From JAZLEZ01 sp045615505 (lineage in GTDB: Bacteria; Spirochaetota; Spirochaetia; Sphaerochaetales; Sphaerochaetaceae), in NCBI GenBank assembly GCA_045615505.1, contig JAZLEZ010000052.1, positions 1 to 16,832 on the forward strand: a stretch of 16,832 nucleotides of DNA. Reading direction: 5' to 3'. This document shows positions 7,740 to 14,471 of the stretch, in pieces. Position numbers and translations under genes: made by a program. How positions within the stretch are numbered: the first letter of the stretch is position 1; each line of letters begins with the position of its first letter. The notes beneath the pieces were generated by a model. That model worked only from the letters and a program-made list of their open reading frames with translations, was not told where the DNA came from and searched no databases.

Positions 7740-9875
7740 ATGAAATTTTCTGAATTGGAATTACACAATCAGACAATGGGAGGCATAAAGGCCTCCGGTT
7801 TTGTGAATTGTACGGATGTACAGAGTAAGGCTCTCCCTATAGGTCTATCCGGAGAAGACCTTATGGTTCAGTCCAAGACGGGCAGCGGGAAGACTGCCGT
7901 TTTCATTCTTTCTTTTCTTGAAAAGTATCTCTATAACAAGGAAAGGAATCTTACTTCAAAGTGCCTTATTGTTGCTCCCACAAGGGAATTGGCTCAACAG
8001 ATTGCATCCGATGCAAAAAAGCTGTGTTCAAAGACAAAGGATTTCACAATAGGATGTTTTTTCGGCGGTGTGGGTTATGAGAGTCAGAAAAAACTGCTGA
8101 AAAAAGGTTGCGATATTATTGTAGGTACACCCGGAAGGCTTCTTGATTTCATCAAAGGCGGTCAGCTTGATATTTCTTGTGTGGATACTTTTGTTCTGGA
8201 TGAGGCAGACCGTATGTTTGATATGGGTTTTCTGCCGGATATCAGAACCATTTTCAGGTTTCTTCCTCCTAAAGAAAAGCGCCAGACAATGTTGTTTTCG
8301 GCAACTCTGGAAGAGAGGGTAAGAGAACTTGCATGGGAGTATATGAACGATTGTCAGGTTGTTGAAATGGAGTCGGACCATATAACCGTTGATAAAATCA
8401 CGCAGGAACTTTACCATGTTGCAAAAAGTGAAAAGTTCATGCTTTTCCTACAGCTCCTTGCATCGGAAAAACCCAAGGCTGCGCTTGTTTTTACAAACAG
8501 CAGATATATGACTGAAGAGGTTTCACGCCGTCTCATTCTCAACGGTTACAACGCAACCTATCTTTCAGGAAACTTATCGCAAAAAGCCAGAGATAAGGCT
8601 CTTTCGGATTTGAAGAGCGGTAAGATTTCAATTCTTGTTGCAACTGATGTTGCTGCAAGGGGTCTTCAGATTGATGATTTGCCTCTTGTGGTCAACTACG
8701 ATATTCCGGAAGACTACGAGAACTATGTCCACCGTATCGGTCGAACTGCCAGAGCGGGAAAGAGCGGAAAGGCAATATCGCTTGCAGATGAAGAATTTGT
8801 TTATGGTCTGGAGGCTATAGAGAAGTATATCAAGATGAAGATTCCCGTAATATGGCCTGATAATTTGCCGGAGGTTGAAGATAAATCTCTGCGCTCATCT
8901 TCCAAAGCGAGGTCGGGTACACACAGTTCTGTTGATAAAAAGATAACTCGGAAAAATACTAAGGAACAGGTTCAGAAACAGATACATCGTCAGTCTTCTG
9001 CTGTCAAACCTACTCATTCGCTCGGAAAAATGACTGAAAAGGAAAGATTGGAATACTACAAAAAGAAGTACGGATTTGAACCTGTAAAGAAGAAGCATTG
9101 CCCTATGTTTTATCTTTTCTGGGCAGTTCCGTTCGTCCTTGTTGCTTTTGTCCTTCAGTTTACGGTTGGAACTATGTTAAGTTTTGTTCTCAGAATTTTC
9201 GGGAAAAAAGTTTCGGACAACTGGCTTTTCTTTATTTCAAAGATTTTTTCAAAATTCTTTCTTTTTTTGTTGGGAGTCAAGGTTCATGTCAGCGGAGATT
9301 TGAGCGTAATCAATTCTGACGAACCTATCTGCTTTGTCTCCAATCACACCAGTATTCTTGATGTTCTTCTTGTTTTTGCTTGTACTGATGCCCATACCGG
9401 TTTTGTTGCAAAAAAAGAACTTGCTTGGATTCCTTTTTTCAATCTCTCTGTTTTGTCTCATCATGTGGTTTTCATTGACCGTAGTAATCTGAAAAGAGGT
9501 ATCAAGGCCATTGAACGGGCTGTTGCGAAGATAAAGAAGGGAAACAATATGCTTATTTATCCTGAGGGTTCAAGAAGCAAAACAGGGGTCATTGCACCTT
9601 TCAGACAAGGCTCATTCAGGCTTGCTTCTCAAAGCGGTGCAAAAATTGTTCCCATTACGGTAAAAGGTGTAAGAAGTGCATTTGAAGATAGGAAAAAATG
9701 TTTTCAGCATACTGTTTGCTATTTAAATGTCGGTAAGTCTTTTGATACTTCGGGCATTTCAGACAGAAACGGTGTGAACATACTTGCAAATAAAATTGAA
9801 ACTTATATAAATAGTGTTTATCAGTCTTTAGGACGGAACTCAAATCGTTCCTTCAGAGGTAAAAATGGATACTAA
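7740..9875 (+). CDS. Fusion of DEAD-box RNA helicase and PlsC-type acyltransferase
   Basis: One uninterrupted 711-residue frame contains two enzymes. Residues 1 to about 375 are a complete DEAD-box RNA helicase: Q-motif region (F21, Q28), motif I SKTGSGKT 45-52, PTRELAQ 80-86, TPGR 130-133, DEAD 154-157, SAT 187-189, ATDVAARG 301-308 and HRIGRTARAG 331-340. A basic, low-complexity linker (about 380-428) leads to MTEKERLEYYKKKYG (431-445). Two hydrophobic segments (about 457-487 and 495-512) precede a 1-acyl-glycerol-3-phosphate acyltransferase domain: NHTSILD 535-541 (HX4D), FIDRSN 578-583, YPEGSRS 607-613 and IVPIT 636-640. The acyltransferase makes phosphatidic acid at the inner membrane, so the helicase would be tethered there. 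All key residues of both enzymes are present. AAGG at 7726-7729 precedes the ATG. The last 11 bases overlap the next gene. The domain calls are sure; a single product rather than internal initiation is inferred. Confidence 0.9.
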   Translation: MKFSELELHNQTMGGIKASGFVNCTDVQSKALPIGLSGEDLMVQSKTGSGKTAVFILSFLEKYLYNKERNLTSKCLIVAPTRELAQQIASDAKKLCSKTKDFTIGCFFGGVGYESQKKLLKKGCDIIVGTPGRLLDFIKGGQLDISCVDTFVLDEADRMFDMGFLPDIRTIFRFLPPKEKRQTMLFSATLEERVRELAWEYMNDCQVVEMESDHITVDKITQELYHVAKSEKFMLFLQLLASEKPKAALVFTNSRYMTEEVSRRLILNGYNATYLSGNLSQKARDKALSDLKSGKISILVATDVAARGLQIDDLPLVVNYDIPEDYENYVHRIGRTARAGKSGKAISLADEEFVYGLEAIEKYIKMKIPVIWPDNLPEVEDKSLRSSSKARSGTHSSVDKKITRKNTKEQVQKQIHRQSSAVKPTHSLGKMTEKERLEYYKKKYGFEPVKKKHCPMFYLFWAVPFVLVAFVLQFTVGTMLSFVLRIFGKKVSDNWLFFISKIFSKFFLFLLGVKVHVSGDLSVINSDEPICFVSNHTSILDVLLVFACTDAHTGFVAKKELAWIPFFNLSVLSHHVVFIDRSNLKRGIKAIERAVAKIKKGNNMLIYPEGSRSKTGVIAPFRQGSFRLASQSGAKIVPITVKGVRSAFEDRKKCFQHTVCYLNVGKSFDTSGISDRNGVNILANKIETYINSVYQSLGRNSNRSFRGKNGY

Positions 9876-10698
9876 GAGGATTCTGACAATTCAGGATATT
9901 TCATGTGTAGGTCAATGCTCGCTCACAGTTGCTTTACCTATTCTTTCTGCGTGCGGTTTTGAGACTGCGATTCTGCCTTCTGCAGTTCTTTCTACACATA
10001 CGGCCGGTTTTTCCGGTTTTACTTTCAGGGATCTTACGGAAGATTTTCCTGCAATAGAAAAGCATTGGAACAAGGAAGAAATCTTATTTGATGCAGTTTA
10101 TACCGGCTATCTGGGAAGTACAAAGCAGATTGATTATGTTAAAAGCATAATCCGTTCCTCCGCAAAAAAGCATGCTGTCAGGGTTATTGACCCTGCAATG
10201 GGAGATAACGGTAAGCTTTATCCGATTTTCAACGATGAGTATGTTCAGGCTATGAAGGGGCTTTGCAAGCTTGCAGATATTGTTGTTCCCAACATTACCG
10301 AGGCCTGTTTCCTCACAGGAACCGAATACAGAGAAGTGTATGATGAAGAATACATTCTCAATCTTCTTAAAAAGCAGGCCGATGCAACCGGAGCTACTGT
10401 TGTATTGACCGGTGTCAGTTACAGAAAGGCCAAGACGGGTGTTGCTGTTTACAAAGACGGCGGCTACAGTTACTACGAACACAGGCAAATTTCCAAGGGT
10501 TGTCACGGAACGGGTGATGTCTATGCTTCTGCTTTTGTCGGTGCTTTGATGAACGGAAAGAATGAGTTTGAGAGTGCAAAGATTGCAGCAGACTATGTTG
10601 TTTTATGTATAAAGAACACTCAGAATGACCCGGATCACTGGTACGGTGTAAAGTTTGAGCCTGTTCTAGGTAAATTGATTAAGATGGTCAGAAAATAA
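9865..10698 (+). CDS. pdxY: Pyridoxamine/pyridoxal kinase (PdxY-like)
   Basis: This ribokinase-fold enzyme phosphorylates pyridoxal, pyridoxamine or pyridoxine with ATP in the vitamin B6 salvage route to pyridoxal 5'-phosphate. It has 277 residues, normal for the family. The features seen are the N-terminal ISCVGQCSL substrate region, TGYLGS (80-85), DPAMGDNGKLY (109-119), VPNITEACFLTG (141-152) and the anion hole plus catalytic base GTGDVY (215-220, Asp218). An AGAGG at 9855-9859 precedes the ATG. The gene starts inside the last 11 bases of the helicase-acyltransferase gene and its stop overlaps the next ATG by one base, so translation is probably coupled. The family is sure; whether the best symbol is pdxY or pdxK, and the exact vitamer preference, cannot be told from the sequence. 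Confidence 0.88.
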   Translation: MDTKRILTIQDISCVGQCSLTVALPILSACGFETAILPSAVLSTHTAGFSGFTFRDLTEDFPAIEKHWNKEEILFDAVYTGYLGSTKQIDYVKSIIRSSAKKHAVRVIDPAMGDNGKLYPIFNDEYVQAMKGLCKLADIVVPNITEACFLTGTEYREVYDEEYILNLLKKQADATGATVVLTGVSYRKAKTGVAVYKDGGYSYYEHRQISKGCHGTGDVYASAFVGALMNGKNEFESAKIAADYVVLCIKNTQNDPDHWYGVKFEPVLGKLIKMVRK

Positions 10699-12044
10699 TG
10701 GACGGTGAAAAAAAAGAGAATAAGATGGGGACGATGCCGGTAGGTAAGCTTCTGGTATCAATGTCCCTTCCTGCTATGTTTTCCATGATGGTACAGGCTC
10801 TGTACAACATTGTTGACAGTATTTTTGTATCAAGGTATTCGGAGATGGCTCTTACGGCCGTTTCCTTGGCGTTTCCTGTTCAGACTCTTATGATTTCATT
10901 TGCCGTCGGTATTTCCATCGGCATTACCTCCGTTGTCTCCAGAAGGCTTGGTGAAAAAAGAGAAGATGATGCTTTTATTGCAGCACAAACAGGTTACACG
11001 ATTCTTCTTATCTGCAGTGCGTTTTTTTTGCTTTTAGGGCTTACAGTAGTACGATTGTTTTTCCGGATTTACACAGATGATTCTGCTCTTCTTAAAATGG
11101 GTACGGATTATCTTACAATCTGTACTGTTCTGGGTGTAGGTTGTTTTATTCTAACATTCACTGAAAAAGTGCTTCAAGGAACCGGTGATACAATTCATCC
11201 GATGATTATTCAGATTACCGGAGCTGTTTTCAATATCATATTTGATCCGATTCTGATTTTCGGTTATTGCGGTTTTCCTGCAATGGGCGTTTCAGGTGCG
11301 GCAATTGCCACAGTTGCAGGTCAGCTTCTTTCTATGATATTGGGTATTTTCTTTGTCCGCAAAAGTCCTTATGTCTCTATCAGATTCTCTGAAATCAAGT
11401 TTGATAAACAGAGTGCAAAGGATATTCTTCAGGTAGGAATTCCTTCTGTGATTATGCAAGGTATCGGTACCATAATGACCAGCCTTATGAATGCTATTCT
11501 CATTACTTTCAACATTCTTGCAACCACTGTATTCGGGGTATATTTCAAGTTGCAGAGTTTTGTTTTTATGCCGGTTTTCGGAATGAATCAGGGACTTATG
11601 CCAATCTTGGGTTTCAACTACGGTGCTGGAAACCGAAGGCGTATGATGAAGGCTCTGAAACTTGGTTTGATAATAGCCTTCGTCATAATGAGTACAGGGA
11701 CTATTCTGTTCTGTTTTATTCCTGAAAGGTTGCTTGGCTTATTCAGTGCTTCACAAGCTATGCTCTCCATTGGAGCCATAGCTCTACGAAGGATAAGTTT
11801 TTCCTTCCCTATAGCTGCATACTGCATTATCATCGGTTCTCTCTTTCAGGCAACCGGCGACGGTTACAAGACAATGATAATTTCTATTGTCAGACAGATT
11901 GTATTCCTGATTCCCTGTGCCTATATTTTCGGAAAACTTGCAGGTCTTGATGCCGTCTGGTTCTCATTTATCTGTGCTGAAGTGGTATCTGCCTCCCTTA
12001 CAACATTCTACTTCCTCAAAACAATGAAGAAGCTGAACTTCTGA
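10698..12044 (+). CDS. MATE-family multidrug/metabolite exporter
   Basis: The protein has 448 residues with about twelve hydrophobic helices in two halves, the length and shape of a MATE transporter. These export cationic drugs or metabolites across the inner membrane in exchange for Na+ or H+. The N-terminal block MPVGKLLVSMSLPAMFSMMV followed by QALYNIVDSIFVS is characteristic, as are MNQGLMPILGFNYGAGN (about 294-310) in the second half and the late ATGDG segment. The ATG overlaps the kinase stop (TAATG), and no clear Shine-Dalgarno sequence is present, which suggests coupled translation; an in-frame ATG at codon 10 is an alternative start. It ends the packed gene run. The substrate is unknown. 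Proximity to the B6 kinase does not prove a link. Confidence 0.9.
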   Translation: MDGEKKENKMGTMPVGKLLVSMSLPAMFSMMVQALYNIVDSIFVSRYSEMALTAVSLAFPVQTLMISFAVGISIGITSVVSRRLGEKREDDAFIAAQTGYTILLICSAFFLLLGLTVVRLFFRIYTDDSALLKMGTDYLTICTVLGVGCFILTFTEKVLQGTGDTIHPMIIQITGAVFNIIFDPILIFGYCGFPAMGVSGAAIATVAGQLLSMILGIFFVRKSPYVSIRFSEIKFDKQSAKDILQVGIPSVIMQGIGTIMTSLMNAILITFNILATTVFGVYFKLQSFVFMPVFGMNQGLMPILGFNYGAGNRRRMMKALKLGLIIAFVIMSTGTILFCFIPERLLGLFSASQAMLSIGAIALRRISFSFPIAAYCIIIGSLFQATGDGYKTMIISIVRQIVFLIPCAYIFGKLAGLDAVWFSFICAEVVSASLTTFYFLKTMKKLNF

Positions 12045-12055
12045 CCCTCCCGAAT

Positions 12056-12080
12056 CATGCAGGTTTCATCCACCTGCATG
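12056..12080. repeat. Perfect 9-bp stem-loop downstream of the MATE gene
   Basis: CATGCAGGT (12056-12064) and ACCTGCATG (12072-12080) pair perfectly around a 7-base loop. There is no T run after either arm, so it is not a standard intrinsic terminator. It may protect the 3' end of the message or be part of the repeat cluster next to it. Confidence 0.6.
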
Positions 12081-12095
12081 CTGCCATCCCCTCTA

Positions 12096-12108
12096 CCAGT
12101 GAAACTGG
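12096..12108. repeat. Short inverted repeat CCAGT/ACTGG
   Basis: The 5-bp arms flank GAA and abut the first 32-bp unit. It may be part of the same structured block. Confidence 0.3.
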
Positions 12109-12168
12109 ACAAAACAGGCGGCAAATTGTCCCAAAATTGGACAAAACAGACAGCAATTTGTCCAAAAG
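12107..12168. repeat. Two imperfect 32-bp direct repeats, each an inverted repeat
   Basis: Unit 1 begins GGACAAAACAGGCGGCAA at 12107 and unit 2 begins GGACAAAACAGACAGCAA at 12139, 32 bases later. Each can fold on itself: GGACAA/TTGTCC in unit 1 (12107-12112 with 12126-12131) and TTGGACAAA/TTTGTCCAA in unit 2 (12137-12145 with 12157-12165). Changes between the copies largely leave the arms intact. Origin and role are unknown; a dispersed palindromic element or protein-binding sites are possible. Confidence 0.65.
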
Positions 12169-12320
12169 CGGGTGGAATGGTGGCAACTGTTAAAACATTC
12201 TTCATATACCACCTCAAAACCAATTATAACTTATCAAAACAAAGCGGAAAATTACAATCGAACAAAAAAAGGCTCGTACCAAGAAAGCTTGAACCGAGTA
12301 AACTCAATTGACTGATTTAA

Positions 12321-12370
12321 CAACAGCAAATGAATGACAACAGCAAATGAATGACCAAACAAATGAATGA
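12321..12370. repeat. 17-bp tandem repeat, two exact copies and one degenerate copy
   Basis: CAACAGCAAATGAATGA occurs at 12321-12337 and again at 12338-12354, followed by a 16-base degenerate copy (12355-12370) and a start of another (CAACA). Each copy carries ATGAATGA. The array lies about 90 bases upstream of the oppB start. Confidence 0.8.
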
Positions 12371-12375
12371 CAACA

Positions 12376-12427
12376 TTGACTACCGCTGGGAATTACGATA
12401 TTTGTATATCATATACATAATTATACA
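12376..12427 (+). promoter_or_regulatory. Probable promoter region of the opp operon
   Basis: This is the most AT-rich part of the gap. TTGACT (12376-12381) resembles a -35 box, but at 17 bases it meets only TATTTG. CATAAT (12416-12421, 5 of 6) and TATACA (12422-12427) are better -10 candidates with poor -35 boxes. A promoter somewhere here is likely because a new operon begins after a 412-base gap; the exact boxes are uncertain. Confidence 0.35.
12403..12417. promoter_or_regulatory. Operator-like palindrome upstream of oppB
   Basis: TGTATAT-C-ATATACA has perfect 7-base arms around a single central base, and it touches the best -10 candidate. This is the form of a site for a dimeric repressor. 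In AT-rich DNA such symmetry can also arise by chance. Confidence 0.35.
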
Positions 12428-12456
12428 GACCTGACACAATAAGGCGGTTTTCAATA

Positions 12457-13386
12457 ATGGATAAGAAAACACTATCCTACATACTAAAGAGATTGGCATT
12501 AGCCGTATTTACAGTTTGGATTGTACTTACAATTACATTCTTTGTAATGCACATTGTTCCCGGAGGACCATTTATGTCCGAAAAAGCCATTACACCTGCA
12601 ACACAAGCAGCCCTTGAAGCAAAGTACGGATTGGATAAACCCCTTATGGAACAATATCGGACTTACCTTGTAGATGTATTGACAAAATTCGATTTCGGAC
12701 CATCCCTCAAACAAAGAGGAAGAATGGTAATTGACATAATGATGGACGGAATGAAAACATCTCTCAAGCTGGGACTCATTGCAGCCGCATGGTCAACAGT
12801 TGTAGGAGTAATCATAGGAAGTATCGCCGCTTTGAAAAGAAACAGCTTTGCGGACAGACTTATCATGGTCATATCAACAGCATTTGTATCCATGCCATCA
12901 TTCATTATCGGTTCTCTGCTTCTGCTGATATTCTGCGTAAAAGCAAAAATACTCCCTGCAAACGGAAGTACAACTGCAGGACTGATTCTTCCGGTAATTA
13001 CACTGGGCCTTTCACCCATGGCAAATGTAACAAGACTCACAAGATCATCAATGCTTGATGTTCTCGGACAGGATTATATAAGAACAGCAAAAGCCAAAGG
13101 AGTATCCCAAAACAAGATTATCTTCGGACACGCATTAAAAAATGCACTTATCCCGGTAATAACCTATTTCGGACCAATGCTTGCCTATATCACAACAGGA
13201 TCATTGGTAGTAGAAAAAATATTTGCAGTACCGGGAATAGGAAGAGCCTTTGTAAACAGCATCACAAATAGAGACTACCCGCTGATGATGGGAACAACAA
13301 TCCTGCTTGCAAGTCTGATTGTTATAATGAACCTGATAAGTGACATCTGTTACAAAATTGTTGACCCCAGAATTGATTTCAGTTGA
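12457..13386 (+). CDS. oppB: Oligopeptide ABC importer, permease OppB
   Basis: OppB is one of two membrane subunits of the peptide importer. It has 309 residues, equal to the family norm. The N-terminal helix (about 9-31) is followed by the HIVPGGPF turn typical of OppB/DppB and an extracytoplasmic loop with KYGLDKPLMEQY (56-67). Further membrane helices lie at about 103-125, 136-162, 172-190, 236-255 and 278-300. The EAA loop that contacts the ATPases is DYIRTAKAKGVSQNKIIF (206-223), with HALKNALIPV after it, and the C terminus is DPRID. AAGGCGG at 12441-12447, 9 bases before the ATG, is the likely ribosome site. It is the first gene of oppBCDF-A, with the oppC ribosome site overlapping its stop. 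Confidence 0.94.
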   Translation: MDKKTLSYILKRLALAVFTVWIVLTITFFVMHIVPGGPFMSEKAITPATQAALEAKYGLDKPLMEQYRTYLVDVLTKFDFGPSLKQRGRMVIDIMMDGMKTSLKLGLIAAAWSTVVGVIIGSIAALKRNSFADRLIMVISTAFVSMPSFIIGSLLLLIFCVKAKILPANGSTTAGLILPVITLGLSPMANVTRLTRSSMLDVLGQDYIRTAKAKGVSQNKIIFGHALKNALIPVITYFGPMLAYITTGSLVVEKIFAVPGIGRAFVNSITNRDYPLMMGTTILLASLIVIMNLISDICYKIVDPRIDFS

Positions 13387-13395
13387 GGAAAAACT

Positions 13396-14460
13396 ATGAC
13401 ACCAAAAAAAACACCGTTTAACATTCAGCAAAACCTTGAAGAATTTCTCCCTGCAACTGAAGAAGAAAAAGAGTATATGGTTCAAATGCGCCCATCTACA
13501 ACATTTTTCAAAGACGGAGTAAAAAGACTTGTCAAAAACAAAGTAGCATTCTTCAGCTTCATAATAATCTGCATTGTAACTCTCAGCTGTATTCTGTTGC
13601 CACTTGTATGGCCATACGCATACGATGATCAGCTGGGAGTCAGAGTCGGACAAACAGTTGATGCATCATTTAAAAACCTTAGACCGTTTACCTACGGAAA
13701 AACCGAACAGGCCAGAATAGCGGCAGGGGAAAAAATATTTCCTCATGTCTTCGGAACAGACGCAGCCGGAAGAGACTATTTTATCAGAGTAATATACGGA
13801 ACAAGAATCTCGCTTGCAGTCGGATTCTTTGCATCTCTCATAGTACTTGTAATAGGAATCTTAGTCGGTTCTGTTTCCGGATATGCCGGAGGAAAAACAG
13901 ATCTGATTATAATGAGAATCGTAGATGTAATATACTCCCTTCCCGATATGCTTATGGTTATTCTGCTGTCTTCTGTCTTGAGAGAACCCCTTGCCTCTGC
14001 CCTTGAAGGCACCGTCCTTGAAAAAGTCGGCGGAAATATTGTTTCGTTGTTTATTGTCTTCGGACTTCTCTACTGGGTAAGCATGGCCCGTCAGATAAGA
14101 GGCCAGATATTGTCCCTGAAAGAGCAGGAATATGTATTGGCTGCTCAGGTTACAGGGGCAAAACCAAAGCGGATAATATTAAAGCATCTTATACCTAACA
14201 GCATATCTGTTGTAGTTGTATCAACAGCACTCCAGATACCTTCGGCAATTTTTACGGAAAGCTATTTAAGTTTCCTCGGGCTCGGAGTAAATGCCCCGAT
14301 GCCGTCCTTAGGCTCACTTGCCTCGGATGCACTGAACGGCATCAACACTTATGCATACCGATTGGTAATTCCGGCAATTATGATTTCCCTAATCGTCCTC
14401 TCCCTTAATCTATTCGGGGACGGATTGAGAGATGCATTCGATCCGAAACTTAACGCGTAG
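13396..14460 (+). CDS. oppC: Oligopeptide ABC importer, permease OppC
   Basis: OppC is the second membrane subunit, paired with OppB. At 354 residues it is longer than the roughly 300 of E. coli OppC. The extra length is a soluble charged N terminus (1-45) and an extracytoplasmic segment between the first helix (about 50-72) and FGTDAAGRD (119-127), which is the family's diagnostic motif. More helices follow at about 138-162, 180-194, 213-230, 270-285 and 322-340. The EAA loop is QEYVLAAQVTGAKPKRIIL (244-262), and the protein ends with the typical GDGLRDAFDP (341-350). GAGGAA at 13385-13390 overlaps the oppB stop and sits 5 bases before the ATG. The longer outer loop may contact the binding lipoprotein; that is inference. 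Confidence 0.93.
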   Translation: MTPKKTPFNIQQNLEEFLPATEEEKEYMVQMRPSTTFFKDGVKRLVKNKVAFFSFIIICIVTLSCILLPLVWPYAYDDQLGVRVGQTVDASFKNLRPFTYGKTEQARIAAGEKIFPHVFGTDAAGRDYFIRVIYGTRISLAVGFFASLIVLVIGILVGSVSGYAGGKTDLIIMRIVDVIYSLPDMLMVILLSSVLREPLASALEGTVLEKVGGNIVSLFIVFGLLYWVSMARQIRGQILSLKEQEYVLAAQVTGAKPKRIILKHLIPNSISVVVVSTALQIPSAIFTESYLSFLGLGVNAPMPSLGSLASDALNGINTYAYRLVIPAIMISLIVLSLNLFGDGLRDAFDPKLNA

Positions 14461-14465
14461 GGAGG
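14461..14465 (+). promoter_or_regulatory. Ribosome binding site choosing the oppD start
   Basis: GGAGG immediately follows the oppC stop and lies 6 bases before ATG 14472. An in-frame TTG at 14466 directly abuts it and leaves no spacing, so the ATG is preferred. Confidence 0.75.
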
Positions 14466-14471
14466 TTGAGA

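Larger units (their letters stand above)
12045..12456. other. Repeat-rich intergenic gap of 412 bases before oppB
   Basis: No credible gene is seen. An 84-codon frame (12057-12311) runs through the repeats and has low-complexity, basic translation, so it is not called. The gap holds a 9-bp hairpin, two inverted-repeat units, a 17-bp tandem repeat and an AT-rich promoter-like end, listed separately. Confidence 0.7.

Noticed and set aside
8028..8417. 129-codon frame on the - strand
   Set aside because: Opposite the helicase core motifs; no recognisable domain.
12057..12311. An 84-codon + strand frame in the gap before oppB, and a 71-codon frame on the opposite strand (12008-12223)
   Set aside because: Both run through the inverted-repeat units and hairpin, lack a ribosome site, and have repeat-derived composition. 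The openness follows from the repeats having few stop codons.
12107..12370. Possible CRISPR array or integron attC sites
   Set aside because: The repeats are only two or three adjacent copies without spacers of even length, and no cas genes, integrase or conserved attC core sites are present.
13201..13653. 150-codon frame on the - strand
   Set aside because: Opposite the oppB/oppC junction; low-complexity Tyr/Cys/Phe-rich translation.
14466..14471. TTG start for OppD
   Set aside because: It abuts the Shine-Dalgarno sequence with no spacing; ATG 14472 is correctly spaced.
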